From Geomicrobium sediminis (lineage in GTDB: Bacteria > Bacillota > Bacilli > Bacillales > Marinococcaceae), in NCBI RefSeq assembly GCF_016908595.1, contig NZ_JAFBEC010000007.1, positions 186,001 through 250,000 on the forward strand: a stretch of DNA of 64,000 nucleotides. Direction: 5' to 3'. Both the position numbers and the translations under genes were made by a program. Shown here in pieces: positions 1 to 8,550 of the stretch. A model generated the notes under the pieces. The model saw only the letters and a program-made list of their open reading frames with translations, did not search any database and had not been told where the DNA came from. Numbering within the stretch: position 1 is the first letter of the stretch; every line of letters begins with the position of its first letter.

Positions 1-798
1 AATAATATTAATGCCTAACTCGCGAAAAGAGGACGCTTGTGCTTTAAAGTAATTAGGATTTGATTGATAGACGAGCCTACCATCTCGAATCCCGGGCAAA
101 CTTGCGTTTGGATACGCAGATAAAAATAAACCTTTTGGAATTTCAGTTTCTTTTAATGATGTAATTGTTTGAGCAGGACCCATTCGGCAATTTACGCCAA
201 CTACGTTTGCTCCTTCTTTTTGTAGACGCTTTAGTGCTTCTGTTAACGAGATTCCACCGTGTAATACACCAATGTCCCCTAATGAAACATTGGCGATAAT
301 CGGAATCGTATTATGATGCTTTCGGACAATGCGAATTGCACGGATGAGTTCATGTAAATCATAATATGTTTCAAGTAAAACGACATCCGGATTTTCACTT
401 AACAACGCGACAATCTGTTCAGTAACCGTTTCATCAATTTGATCGTCTGTCCAATCACTCGTTCTCCCGTCCTTAATTCCACCGATCGTTGCAGCTACAT
501 ATACATTCGGTCTGAAAGCTGCTGCTTTTTTTGCAAGTTTCATTCCTTCTTTATTAATCTTCGCCACTTGAAGATCAAGCCCATAGGTGTCTAATTTGAT
601 ACGGTTAGCAGCGTACGTATTGCTTTGAATAATGTCAGCACCCGCTTGAACATACTCAAGATGAGCTTCATACACGAGTTCTGGAGCGTATAGGTTTGCT
701 TGTTCAATTGATCCTGTTATATCCCGGCTATACAACAATGTTCCCATTGCGCCGTCACCAATTAAGACCGTTTCCTTTAGCCTCTCTAAAAAGCTCAT
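1..798 (-). CDS. Homocysteine S-methyltransferase domain protein (5' part, cut by window edge)
   Basis: The frame reads MSFLERLKETVLIGDGAMGT and runs off the left end of the window after 266 codons. It resembles the N-terminal homocysteine S-methyltransferase domain of YitJ and MetH: GDGAMGTLLY at the start, later NVSLGD and GVNCRMGP, the last holding the first zinc-ligand cysteine. YitJ-type proteins fuse this domain to methylenetetrahydrofolate reductase, but the second half lies outside the window, so a single-domain enzyme is also possible. The ATG sits 8 bases after GGAGGAG. The gene starts 14 bases after metI, so it is almost certainly co-transcribed from the SAM riboswitch leader and makes methionine from homocysteine. 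Confidence 0.85.
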   Translation of the reverse strand, partial: MSFLERLKETVLIGDGAMGTLLYSRDITGSIEQANLYAPELVYEAHLEYVQAGADIIQSNTYAANRIKLDTYGLDLQVAKINKEGMKLAKKAAAFRPNVYVAATIGGIKDGRTSDWTDDQIDETVTEQIVALLSENPDVVLLETYYDLHELIRAIRIVRKHHNTIPIIANVSLGDIGVLHGGISLTEALKRLQKEGANVVGVNCRMGPAQTITSLKETEIPKGLFLSAYPNASLPGIRDGRLVYQSNPNYFKAQASSFRELGINII

Positions 799-812
799 CT
801 AAACTCCTCCAA

Positions 813-1922
813 TCATCTCTCTACTTGAAAAGCTTGACGTAAGTCTTCGATTAAATCTTCTGCATTTTCAATGCCACATGACATCCTCATCAAGCAGTCG
901 TCTATACCAATTTGTTGTCGTACTTCTTTGGGAACGTCCGCATGTGTTTGCACTGCAGGATAAGTCATTAAACTCTCTACCCCACCGAGACTCTCTGCGA
1001 ATGTAATAAGTTGCAACTTACGAAGCACCGGGTCTACGAGCTCACTTGATGTGACTCGAAAAGACAACATCCCTCCTCGCCCGGGGTAAAGAACTTCCTT
1101 GATAAGACTGTGCTCTGCTAGGAACTGCGAGACACTTCGTGCATTTTCTTCGTGTTTTTTCATGCGTAGTGCGAGTGTTTTCATCCCACGAACGAGCAGC
1201 CAGGAGTCAAAAGCACCGAGCGTCATTCCTATTCCGTTTTGAATGTTAAAAAGCTTTTCAGCAATCGTTTCGTCATTCGTCGCAATGAGTCCTGCAACTA
1301 AATCGTTGTGACCGCCTAAATATTTCGTAGCACTATGAATGACAATGTGAGCGCCTTCTTTTAGTGGCTGTTGAATGAGTGGCGTGTAAAATGTATTGTC
1401 TACAATAAGCAAAAGATTATGTCGTTTCGCAACATCAGAAAGTTCTAAAATATCCGCCTCTTGCATTTGTGGATTGGTTGGGGTTTCAATAAACAACGCT
1501 TTCGTTTGTGGTCTGATTAACGCTTCAAACGTTTCTAGATCACGAGGGTCCCCGTACTGGACACCTACGCCCCACTTTGGCCAATATTCATTAAACAGAC
1601 GGTACGTACCACCATACAAATCTAACGATGCGACAATCTCATCACCAGACTCAAATAATGACAACACTGCTTGAATTGCCGCCATCCCAGAACTACAGGC
1701 AAATCCCCGAATTCCACCTTCAAGGTCTGCAATGCTATCTTCTAAAATCTCACGAGTAGGATTCCCCGTTCTTGCGTAATCATATCCTGTCGTCTCACCA
1801 ACTCCTGAATGACGATAGGCAGTGCTCATATAAATTGGTGCATTCACGGCACCTGTGCGTTCATCGCTTCGATTACCCGTTTGTACAAGTTTCGTTTCTG
1901 TAGTAAATCGTTGTTTCTCCAC
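813..1922 (-). CDS. metI: Cystathionine gamma-synthase / O-acyl-homoserine thiolyase (MetI-like)
   Basis: PLP enzyme of the Cys/Met metabolism family, 369 residues. It joins an activated homoserine to cysteine or sulfide in methionine synthesis. Visible motifs are YARTGNPT near residue 49, the SSGMAAI stretch near 77, DNTFYTP near 175 and the PLP lysine in HSATKYLGGH (Lys200). The GTG start is set by GGAGG 7-8 bases upstream. A longer open frame continues upstream to about 2156 but runs through the SAM riboswitch and its terminator, so it is not coding. The gene is first in a methionine operon with the downstream homocysteine methyltransferase. metI and metC-type sulfur enzymes are hard to separate by eye; the MetI call leans on the S-box context. 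Confidence 0.88.
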   Translation of the reverse strand: MEKQRFTTETKLVQTGNRSDERTGAVNAPIYMSTAYRHSGVGETTGYDYARTGNPTREILEDSIADLEGGIRGFACSSGMAAIQAVLSLFESGDEIVASLDLYGGTYRLFNEYWPKWGVGVQYGDPRDLETFEALIRPQTKALFIETPTNPQMQEADILELSDVAKRHNLLLIVDNTFYTPLIQQPLKEGAHIVIHSATKYLGGHNDLVAGLIATNDETIAEKLFNIQNGIGMTLGAFDSWLLVRGMKTLALRMKKHEENARSVSQFLAEHSLIKEVLYPGRGGMLSFRVTSSELVDPVLRKLQLITFAESLGGVESLMTYPAVQTHADVPKEVRQQIGIDDCLMRMSCGIENAEDLIEDLRQAFQVER

Positions 1923-1949
1923 TGTTGATCCCTCCAAGTCCTTACAAAT

Positions 1950-1990
1950 AAACAAAAGTGCCTTCTTCAGAGATAGAAAAAGACACTTTA
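1950..1990 (-). terminator. Riboswitch terminator in the metI leader
   Basis: On the minus strand AAAGTGTCTTTTTC pairs with GAAGAAGGCACTTT across a 7-base loop, a 14-pair stem with a few G-T pairs, followed by TTTTGTTTATTT. It lies between the SAM aptamer and the metI ribosome binding site, the expected place for an S-box transcription-off switch. Confidence 0.85.
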
Positions 1991-1995
1991 CGTGT

Positions 1996-2112
1996 ATAGT
2001 TCTCTTATCTCTCGGACGATCACGTCCGTAGGATGTAGCACCTGACTCCATTTGGAGCTGGTTGCTGAGACGTCTTCGGTCCGAATCCCTCAGTCTCTCT
2101 TGATAAGATATT
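1996..2112 (-). promoter_or_regulatory. SAM-I riboswitch (S-box) aptamer
   Basis: The minus strand shows the S-box core in order: CTTATC (P1), AAGAGAGACTGAGGGA, CGAAGACGTCTCAGCAACC, AGGTGCTA, a small P4 hairpin, then GAGAGATAAG closing P1. High SAM should favour the downstream terminator and stop metI transcription. This is established behaviour of the family; the pairing was checked by eye only. Confidence 0.95.
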
Positions 2113-2170
2113 TTAATGTATAGTTGGTTCTTATACGATAACGCATCATCGTCCATCTTTCAAGTCACAA

Positions 2171-2335
2171 TTATTCAGCAGTTGCTTCAATGACGAGATC
2201 GTCTTCGTTCCCGCAAATGCATCGTTTAAATCCTGTTTCATATTCACCTTCGGCTTTTTGTCTTCCACGAAGAATATACTTTTCTCCACATTTCGGGCAT
2301 CGTATGACTATGCGGTACCTCGTTTCTGTCGTCAT
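2171..2335 (-). CDS. Small zinc-ribbon protein, 54 aa
   Basis: A 54-codon frame beginning MTTETRYRIVIRCPKCGEK. It holds CPKC (Cys13, Cys16) and CIC (Cys39, Cys41), a likely four-cysteine zinc ribbon. The ATG lies 6 bases after AGGAGGTCG, an excellent ribosome binding site. It follows prsW with 11 bases between, so it is probably the last gene of the ansA-prsW unit. The family is not recognised with certainty; similar small zinc ribbons in Bacillus are uncharacterised. Nucleic-acid or protein binding would be guesswork. Confidence 0.75.
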   Translation of the reverse strand: MTTETRYRIVIRCPKCGEKYILRGRQKAEGEYETGFKRCICGNEDDLVIEATAE

Positions 2336-2346
2336 GAAGCGACCTC

Positions 2347-3009
2347 CTATACAAATTTGCTATTTTCATTTGCTTTCTTTACTTTACTTAACCCTAACCA
2401 CCACAAGAAAATCATAAATAAAATAATAATGCCGACCATCCAGTCTTGTGTATAGGTTAACATAAGGTTAAAGGTTCCATGCAAGAAAATAGGGACGAGC
2501 AATGCGTAAACTAACCATATTTTTTTCTTACCATCAATCATATAACGTGCATTACCTAAATAATAACCCATAATCACTCCGAAAAGCGCATGTCCACTTA
2601 CAGGGAAAAGAGCCCTGCCAAATGCCGTATGTACGCCTTCTGAAAGCAAATAAAAAAAGTTCTCTAGCGTTGCAAACCCTAACGAAAGTGCGACACTGTA
2701 CACAATACCATCGTATTTAACGCTCCACGTTTTGAAACGATACATCGTAACGAGTAAGAAGAACCATTTAAAAAACTCTTCAATGAACGCCGTCTTAACA
2801 AATACGTCAGATAAACGGGATGTGAACACCCCTTCTTCAGTTAGTGCAAATTGAATTGCCATAATCGGAAAAACAATTAACATCCCCGTCACGAACGACC
2901 GGATGATATTTTTCCAATTCGCTGAACCGTAATCATTTCGCAAGTAGAAATACGTGAGCAATGCAAAGGCTGGGGCTGAAGCTAGCGAAAGTAAAGCTAG
3001 AACATTCAT
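2347..3009 (-). CDS. prsW: PrsW family intramembrane metalloprotease
   Basis: Polytopic membrane protein of 220 residues with about seven hydrophobic segments. The signature IEEFFKW gives the EExxK motif (Glu77, Glu78, Lys81), and conserved histidines follow in SGHALFG near residue 139 and FLHGTFN near 185. In B. subtilis PrsW makes site-1 cleavage of the anti-sigma factor RsiW and so activates sigma-W; that role is inferred here. Its ATG overlaps the stop of the upstream asparaginase gene by 4 bases, implying coupled translation. In B. subtilis prsW also sits beside ypdA, so the context supports the call. Confidence 0.9.
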   Translation of the reverse strand: MNVLALLSLASAPAFALLTYFYLRNDYGSANWKNIIRSFVTGMLIVFPIMAIQFALTEEGVFTSRLSDVFVKTAFIEEFFKWFFLLVTMYRFKTWSVKYDGIVYSVALSLGFATLENFFYLLSEGVHTAFGRALFPVSGHALFGVIMGYYLGNARYMIDGKKKIWLVYALLVPIFLHGTFNLMLTYTQDWMVGIIILFMIFLWWLGLSKVKKANENSKFV

Positions 3010-3980
3010 CGCTCAAACGCTTGTTGAAACGAATCTTGTCCTGTTGCGAGTAATACGTACATTTTGATCTTTGCTTTCTTACTGCTATAGTCTTTACCAA
3101 GAATAACGTCATGATTCAACAAGTCATATGTACTACCTTCATATTCATAAGAAGGATACACTTCGCCTTCAACCGCACTCGTAGTAACGACAATCGGGAT
3201 CTTCGCCTCTCGAATGCTCGGCATAAAGTTTTTTGGAACTTGGCCTCGCCCAACTCCTTCAAGTATGACAGCGCTCGTTCGTTCATCTTGTAAAACGAAT
3301 TCAAGCAGTCGGTTTGTCGCACCAAGATGCACTTTTACAATTTCAATTTCATAAGACTTGCTCGGTTTATAATCGTCATCTAAAACGTAAGCTTCTTTTG
3401 TAATTGGCTTTTGAAATAAATGCACTTGATCATTGTCTATAATTCCAAAATAGCCATATCCAAACGCATTAAATCCTTGAATGTTGCTTGCGTGTTCTTT
3501 TCTTACATACTTCGCACTAAAGATACGCTCATTAAATATGACGACTGTTCCAAGGTCTTTTACCCGTTCGTCAGCGGCTGCAATCAGAGCATTACGAAGA
3601 TTCACGAATGCATCACTGCCTACTTGTTCAGGGCCCCTTTGCGAGCCAGTAACTATAACTGGCTTTGACGTTTGGACGGTTAAATCCAAGAAGTAAGCAA
3701 CTTCTTCAAGCGTATCCGTCCCAGTCGTAACGACCACTCCTGAAATGTCTTTTGCTCGAAGGTTTTCAACGACTTTCTTTCGGATGTCCCATAAATCCTC
3801 ATACATAATATGAATTGAAGGCTTTGACAATACTGAATCGATTTTAAGGTGAATATCGAATGGTGTGTTTAGGGAATTGACAAGTTCCTCACCACTTAAT
3901 TCACCCGCAACGAGTCGACCTTCTTTCGTCTGTTTACTAGCAATCGTTCCTCCAGTAGCAAGCAAGCAAATCGTCTGCAC
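3006..3980 (-). CDS. ansA: L-asparaginase, type I
   Basis: 324 residues. The N-terminus LLATGGTIAS carries the nucleophilic Thr12, and TGTDTLEE near residue 88 supplies the second catalytic Thr-Asp pair. GSQRGPEQVGSDAF is also typical. It hydrolyses asparagine to aspartate and ammonia. No signal peptide is visible, so it should act in the cytoplasm. The GTG start follows GAGAGGTCG. It overlaps prsW by 4 bases and follows ypdA by 2 bases, forming a ypdA-ansA-prsW unit. An asparaginase in this position is not part of the B. subtilis arrangement. The symbol is by family, not proven orthology. Confidence 0.9.
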   Translation of the reverse strand: MQTICLLATGGTIASKQTKEGRLVAGELSGEELVNSLNTPFDIHLKIDSVLSKPSIHIMYEDLWDIRKKVVENLRAKDISGVVVTTGTDTLEEVAYFLDLTVQTSKPVIVTGSQRGPEQVGSDAFVNLRNALIAAADERVKDLGTVVIFNERIFSAKYVRKEHASNIQGFNAFGYGYFGIIDNDQVHLFQKPITKEAYVLDDDYKPSKSYEIEIVKVHLGATNRLLEFVLQDERTSAVILEGVGRGQVPKNFMPSIREAKIPIVVTTSAVEGEVYPSYEYEGSTYDLLNHDVILGKDYSSKKAKIKMYVLLATGQDSFQQAFER

Positions 3981-3982
3981 GA

Positions 3983-4975
3983 TTAACGACCTCTCTTTTC
4001 GCGTTCAATGATAGAATCTACAATGTGTAAACCATGAAATCTACCAGACTCTATAAAGATTTCATTGGCGTGATTGCCTGCAGCGATCACCCCTGCAATA
4101 AACAAATTGTCTACATTCGTCTCGAACGTTTCTTTGTTATAAACAGGTCTCCCCGTATCAGATTCAATCGCCACACCACTACTCGTTAGAAACGAATGAT
4201 CTGGGTGATAACCCGTCATCGCAAAGACGAAGTCAGCGTTTATTGTTTTTTTGACTCCATTTGTAAGGACGTTTACATTTGTATCGTGGATCTCGACAAC
4301 TTCCGTTTCAAAGTACAAGTCAATTTCTTCTTTATTTACGAGACCTCGGAATTCGGGCAAGATCCATGGTTTAATGCTCGTTGAATAATCGTTCCCTCGG
4401 TAAACGACCGTAACGTTGGCACCAACTTTTTGTAACTCCATTGCAGTGTCGACCGCAGAGTTCCTACCCCCAATGACAAGAACGCGTTGCCCATAATAAG
4501 GATGGGCTTCTTTAAAATAATGAAAGACGTGGGGCTTTTCTTCGCCTTTAATACCTAAGCGATTAGGATTGTTGTAATAGCCTGTCGCAACAATGACGTA
4601 AGCCGCTTCATATTCCTTATATGCCTTGGATCGGTCCACTGTGTGTAACCTAAATTGTCCGTTTTCCTGCTTTTGTATGCGCTCAACTTCCTCATACGTA
4701 TGAATGCGTAATCCCATTCGTTGAACAACTTCACGATAATAGACTAGCGCTTCATTACGTTTTGGTTTGTGGTTTGTTGAATAAAACGGGACGTCACCAA
4801 TTTCTAATTTGTTCGCAGCAGAGAAAAACGTCTGGTGCGTAGGATAATGATAAATTGCTGAAACGATGTTCTCTTTTTCGATAATTAACGGGTCTAATCC
4901 CGCTTCCTTACAACGAATAGCCGCTGCCAGACCGCATGGTCCAGCACCGACAATAATAATACGTTCTTTGTTCAC
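3983..4975 (-). CDS. ypdA: Bacilliredoxin / bacillithiol disulfide reductase YpdA
   Basis: FAD and NADPH binding oxidoreductase of 330 residues. GAGPCGLAAA near residue 10 carries the cysteine characteristic of YpdA, and VIGGRNSAVDTAMEL near 170 is the NADPH site. FAMTGYHPDHSF and the FIAGVIAAG stretch close the FAD domain. The family recycles oxidised bacillithiol (BSSB), working with bacilliredoxins such as BrxB at 61.1-61.5 kb. A GTG start follows AAGGAAGTG. The neighbour is the glutamate-dehydrogenase-like gene 12 bases upstream, the same order as ypdA-gudB in B. subtilis. Confidence 0.92.
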   Translation of the reverse strand: MNKERIIIVGAGPCGLAAAIRCKEAGLDPLIIEKENIVSAIYHYPTHQTFFSAANKLEIGDVPFYSTNHKPKRNEALVYYREVVQRMGLRIHTYEEVERIQKQENGQFRLHTVDRSKAYKEYEAAYVIVATGYYNNPNRLGIKGEEKPHVFHYFKEAHPYYGQRVLVIGGRNSAVDTAMELQKVGANVTVVYRGNDYSTSIKPWILPEFRGLVNKEEIDLYFETEVVEIHDTNVNVLTNGVKKTINADFVFAMTGYHPDHSFLTSSGVAIESDTGRPVYNKETFETNVDNLFIAGVIAAGNHANEIFIESGRFHGLHIVDSIIEREKRGR

Positions 4976-4987
4976 AATGACACTTCC

Positions 4988-6283
4988 TTATGATAAACCA
5001 CGATAATTCAAAGCTTCTGCATGGCGCTTAATTCCGATTCTAGCTGCCGCTTCTCGCATGTTCGTGCTGTGCTGTTTCGCTTCTTCAAACACTTGATCGA
5101 ACACCCGATACATCGTATCTTTGAACATCGCATTAATTTCAGACTCACTTAATGTAACCCGTTGCTCATGTTGCATCGCTTCAAAATGACTTAACGTCAA
5201 ATTGCCTAAATTCGTCATAATTTCTGGTACGACCATAGATCCTCTTTGGAACAATTGATCAACTCTTGATTCAGAGAGTGTTTGCTTTGCCGTTTCTACA
5301 ACGAGTTTCGCTTGAATCGTGTCGGCAACCTGTTCGGTCATCACGTTCTTGTCGAGTGAAGCATCAACTAGAATATCGCATTTCGAACCGAGCAATCGTT
5401 CTGTAGAAATTGACTTCTTAAATAAATTCGTAACCATACCAAAGCTGTCTCGACGATCGAGCAAGTAATCAACATCTAACCCATCTTGGTCATAAAGCGC
5501 TCCATGCCCATCAGATACCCCGATCACATTCGCTTCTTTATTCTCAAGCTCTCGAGCCAAATACACGCCTGTGTTGCCGAATCCGTGAACGATAATATTC
5601 GCATCTTGTACACTCATATTTAAGCGTTCAGCTGCTCTTTCAATCGTGAACTTTGCACCTTTTGCAACCGAATGCTCTCGTCCAGGCACACCGCCAAGAG
5701 ACTCCGGCAGTCCTGCAACAACTTTATGATGTAGATCTGGACGAATCATCTCAACTTCATCGTGCATCCAAGCCATTAGCTGTAAATTCGCAGGCGTTGG
5801 AACATCAGGCGTAATAATGTCTTTGGTTGCATTCATAAGCGGTAATAAAGCCCGAATATAGCCACGACTTAATTGTTCAAGCTCATGAAACGATAAATCA
5901 GAAGGATTACAAATGATTGCACCACTAGCACCGCTATACGGAATATTTAACAAACCCGTATGAAGAGAAGTTTTCATTGCTAATGCTTGTACATCTTGTT
6001 CATCCAAATTCGGATGCAAAATAACACTGCCAATTGAAGGCTGTGAAGAACGAATATGTTGGGAACGATACCCCTTAAAAATTCGAATGCTGCCATCGTC
6101 CATCGTAATTGGAATTTCTACAGTGAACGAGCGGTATGCAGATGTAAGTATATCCGTTGTGTCTTGTGTGTAATCAAGTGCAACTAGCGCGTTCTGAATC
6201 GTAGACTTCATTGCTTGTATACGACGATTCTCGTTTCCATCTTGGTCTACGACTATCTGTTCATTCCTCTTCATATTCCCCAT
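4988..6283 (-). CDS. Glutamate-dehydrogenase-like protein lacking the usual active-site lysines
   Basis: 431 residues, full length for a hexameric Glu/Leu/Phe/Val dehydrogenase, in the place of gudB next to ypdA. The nucleotide-binding GFGNTG (residues 234-239), GISD-like GVSDGHG and RDSFGMVTNLF all match GudB. The substrate site does not: the GPTKGG lysine is Ile84, the lysine seven residues before the PYGGGKGG proline is His108, and the catalytic lysine of PYGGGKGG is Ser120 (PYSGASGA). These correspond to Lys89, Lys113 and Lys125 of Clostridium symbiosum GDH. Asp160 and the late VTVSYFE-type serine remain. The protein is probably not an ordinary GDH: a pseudoenzyme, regulator or changed-substrate enzyme is likelier. 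The ATG lies 9 bases after GGAGGTGG. Confidence 0.88.
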   Translation of the reverse strand: MGNMKRNEQIVVDQDGNENRRIQAMKSTIQNALVALDYTQDTTDILTSAYRSFTVEIPITMDDGSIRIFKGYRSQHIRSSQPSIGSVILHPNLDEQDVQALAMKTSLHTGLLNIPYSGASGAIICNPSDLSFHELEQLSRGYIRALLPLMNATKDIITPDVPTPANLQLMAWMHDEVEMIRPDLHHKVVAGLPESLGGVPGREHSVAKGAKFTIERAAERLNMSVQDANIIVHGFGNTGVYLARELENKEANVIGVSDGHGALYDQDGLDVDYLLDRRDSFGMVTNLFKKSISTERLLGSKCDILVDASLDKNVMTEQVADTIQAKLVVETAKQTLSESRVDQLFQRGSMVVPEIMTNLGNLTLSHFEAMQHEQRVTLSESEINAMFKDTMYRVFDQVFEEAKQHSTNMREAAARIGIKRHAEALNYRGLS

Positions 6284-6307
6284 TAAAGGGCCACCTCCAT
6301 ATTGTGA

Positions 6308-6339
6308 GCCGGAGTTCACGCATAATCGAAAACTCCGGA
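6308..6339 (-). other. Hairpin in the leader of the GDH-like gene
   Basis: On the minus strand TCCGGAGTT pairs with AACTCCGG(C) across a 14-base loop. It ends about 10 bases before the GGAGGTGG ribosome binding site. No T-run follows, so it is not a standard terminator. It could be a leader stability or processing element. Confidence 0.45.
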
Positions 6340-6404
6340 CTTTAAAACAGGTTATAGTGGGTCTTTACCCTACTTTACATGAAGTAATTCCTATATTAAC
6401 TATA

Positions 6405-7028
6405 TTAAAGATCGATCTGTTTTTCCACTTGTTTGTCTGGATTATCTTTATAAAATATTGTCGCCAGCCGATCAACCGCGTTTCGTTTCATGAGCAACTT
6501 TCCATGTTCCTCAACGGCTACATGTGAGTAGGGACAAACGTCTGCGTATTCAGAGACAATCGCAATAAAGCTGTCCATATTCACTTTTTTGATCGTAGTA
6601 TAAGGAAAATACAAATAATAGTAATCATTCATTGAAAGTAGCTTGCCACTTTTTACACCTAGTCGCTTTAAAGTTCGAACGAGCTGTATAACAGCCTCAA
6701 AATCTTTAAACTTATAAAATAAATCGTTTCGCTCATCAACGGTTATATCCATTTCAATCATATCATCGTCGTCATACAGCGTATCTTCTTCATTTTTCGA
6801 AATATGAATAACCATTCCTTGCGCAGGCACTGAGAACACTTCAACGGATAGCGCCCCATCAACTTTAAATCCAAGTAATTGATCTGCCTCCATCACCAGT
6901 TCGCGAAACAGTTGATGTACTCTCGGACGGTCGAGCCACAAATCATCCATCGTTAAACCACGTTCTTCTAAATCATCAAACGTAAGGAAGACTTTTATTT
7001 TATTGGCGGCGATTCTTTCAAGACGCAT
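6405..7028 (-). CDS. MecA family adaptor (MecB/YpbH-like)
   Basis: 207 residues starting MRLERIAANKIKVFLTFDDL, the typical MecA N-terminus with its substrate-binding domain. The acidic middle (DDDDMIEMDI near 100) and the C-terminal domain with YYLYF follow. MecA proteins hand substrates such as ComK to the ClpCP protease. The position between the ypbG-like phosphoesterase and the GDH-like gene matches ypbH (mecB) of B. subtilis rather than mecA itself, so the paralogue call rests on context. The ATG lies 6 bases after AGGAGGGG. A longer frame starts seven codons upstream but has no ribosome binding site. Confidence 0.88.
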   Translation of the reverse strand: MRLERIAANKIKVFLTFDDLEERGLTMDDLWLDRPRVHQLFRELVMEADQLLGFKVDGALSVEVFSVPAQGMVIHISKNEEDTLYDDDDMIEMDITVDERNDLFYKFKDFEAVIQLVRTLKRLGVKSGKLLSMNDYYYLYFPYTTIKKVNMDSFIAIVSEYADVCPYSHVAVEEHGKLLMKRNAVDRLATIFYKDNPDKQVEKQIDL

Positions 7029-7093
7029 ATCGCCCCTCCTTTTCACCACGCAGGCATTTGAATGCTGATATGGTATACGCTATTCAATTACCC

Positions 7094-7855
7094 TCATCTG
7101 CGTTCACGACTTAAAGACGTTGTCGCGCCCTTTTTGAGAAGGATGTGATGTACTTCAGGAGGTGCTCCTAATCGTAAGTGAACCTTACGAGTTCCAAATC
7201 CGTTGCTAATTCTCATCTTGGCACTACCTATTTGCAACCATCTTCCCCGCTCGCGAAGACCGAGACCGAACAATCGTATCTGACCACCATGCGTATGCCC
7301 CGATAAAATTAAGTCGTACAGACGACTGTTTGGATGTTGTAGTGCAACGATTGGATTGTGACTGACAAGAATGTAGTAATCGCCAAGACCCCGCTTTTGA
7401 ACAACCGCTTGTTTCGTTGATTCATCTTTTGTTCCGTACACATATATGCAATCAGAAATGTACATTCCTTCGTTTTCTAATACAGTAATGTTTGCTTGAT
7501 CCAAAATGGTTCTTAGTCGACGTTGGTCCCACCTATAATCATGATTGCCATAAACGACGATGACTTGTGTTGATAATTTCTTTAACATGTTGAGATTGTG
7601 TTTGAGCGTTTCAACCGTCGTCGTTCGCTCTACAAAATCCCCTCCTACGATGACACAATCTACTGTATTTATCGTTTTTATGTGACGATCGTTTAGTCTT
7701 CGCTTGTGCAAATCACTAATAAATAATAGTGAACAATCTTTATGGTTACCTTCAACTTCAAACGTTTTTTCTTCCACGACGAGCGTGTTTGCTTGAATGC
7801 TCATCGCGATGAGCATAATAACTAAAGGCAACAATAAAAACAAAAGTAACGTCAT
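7094..7855 (-). CDS. Membrane-anchored metallophosphoesterase (YpbG-like)
   Basis: About 253 residues. An N-terminal hydrophobic helix is followed by a calcineurin-like phosphoesterase core: ISDLHKRR, GGDFVE, YGNHDYRW, SHNP and SGHTHGGQIRLFG, which together supply the two-metal site. The substrate is unknown; YkoQ/YaeI-type relatives act on phosphorylated envelope precursors. The start is ambiguous: GTG at 7870 inside the sirtuin stop region or ATG at 7855. The ATG, with GTGGGGAT upstream and a clean membrane helix, is preferred. It closely follows the sirtuin gene and precedes the mecA-like gene, as ypbG does in B. subtilis. Confidence 0.85.
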   Translation of the reverse strand: MTLLLFLLLPLVIMLIAMSIQANTLVVEEKTFEVEGNHKDCSLLFISDLHKRRLNDRHIKTINTVDCVIVGGDFVERTTTVETLKHNLNMLKKLSTQVIVVYGNHDYRWDQRRLRTILDQANITVLENEGMYISDCIYVYGTKDESTKQAVVQKRGLGDYYILVSHNPIVALQHPNSRLYDLILSGHTHGGQIRLFGLGLRERGRWLQIGSAKMRISNGFGTRKVHLRLGAPPEVHHILLKKGATTSLSRERR

Positions 7856-7860
7856 AAGTT

Positions 7861-8550
7861 CTATCCCCACGCTTTTTTAAGATCAGAGAGACCAGAACTG
7901 ATCTTCTTGTTGATCCAAAAATCGAACGGATAATCACTCGGCTCATCGTTAATGTAAATGGTCTTCCCTTTCGCGACATATGGCAACTGATTAACTGGAC
8001 TCACCTGTAAACTCGTTCCGATGACAAGTAAAACATCTGCTTCTTCAATTTTCTTTACGGCCTCATTCCAAACGAGTTCAGGCAACATCTCACCGAATAG
8101 TACAACATTTGGTCTTAATACTCCTTGACAATGTTCACAATGAGTACTTCGTAAAAAGGTTTCTTCATTTTGTACGCGTTCGCATTGATGGCATCGAGTA
8201 GAACGAATACTACCGTGAAGTTCTAAGACGTTTTTATTACCGGCTGCTTGGTGTAGTCCATCGACATTTTGAGTTGCAACCGCATGTAGTTTGCCTGCTT
8301 GCTCCCATTCCGCCAAAATGCGATGACCACGGTGAGGTTCTATCGCTCTAAGTGCTTTCATTCGCTCTCGATAAAATTCTGAGAACAGCTCATAATGATT
8401 CTCTAACGAATCTACACTCGCTACTTTCGCAGGATTATAACGACTCCAAAGACCACGTTGTGACCTGAAATCTGGCATACCAGATTCTGTAGACATTCCC
8501 GCTCCAGTTAAAACGACGATTTTAGTTGGTTGTAAGTCTTCTATGTTCAA
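7861..8550 (-). CDS. NAD-dependent protein deacylase, sirtuin family
   Basis: 229 residues. The NAD site GAGMSTESGMPDFR is near residue 17, TQNVDGLH with the catalytic histidine region near 100, and the zinc site is CHQC plus CEHC near 124-145. FGEMLP and the IGTSLQV loop follow. It removes acetyl groups from lysines, releasing O-acetyl-ADP-ribose and nicotinamide. The TTG start is chosen because GAAAGGAG lies 7 bases upstream; the open frame extends nine codons further with no site. The B. subtilis sirtuin srtN is located elsewhere, so its linkage to ypbG here is a local difference. Confidence 0.92.
   Translation of the reverse strand: MNIEDLQPTKIVVLTGAGMSTESGMPDFRSQRGLWSRYNPAKVASVDSLENHYELFSEFYRERMKALRAIEPHRGHRILAEWEQAGKLHAVATQNVDGLHQAAGNKNVLELHGSIRSTRCHQCERVQNEETFLRSTHCEHCQGVLRPNVVLFGEMLPELVWNEAVKKIEEADVLLVIGTSLQVSPVNQLPYVAKGKTIYINDEPSDYPFDFWINKKISSGLSDLKKAWG

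Noticed and set aside
1923-2156. N-terminal extension of metI by about 78 codons
   Set aside because: It runs through the SAM aptamer and its terminator. The GTG at 1922 has a proper ribosome binding site and the family N-terminus.
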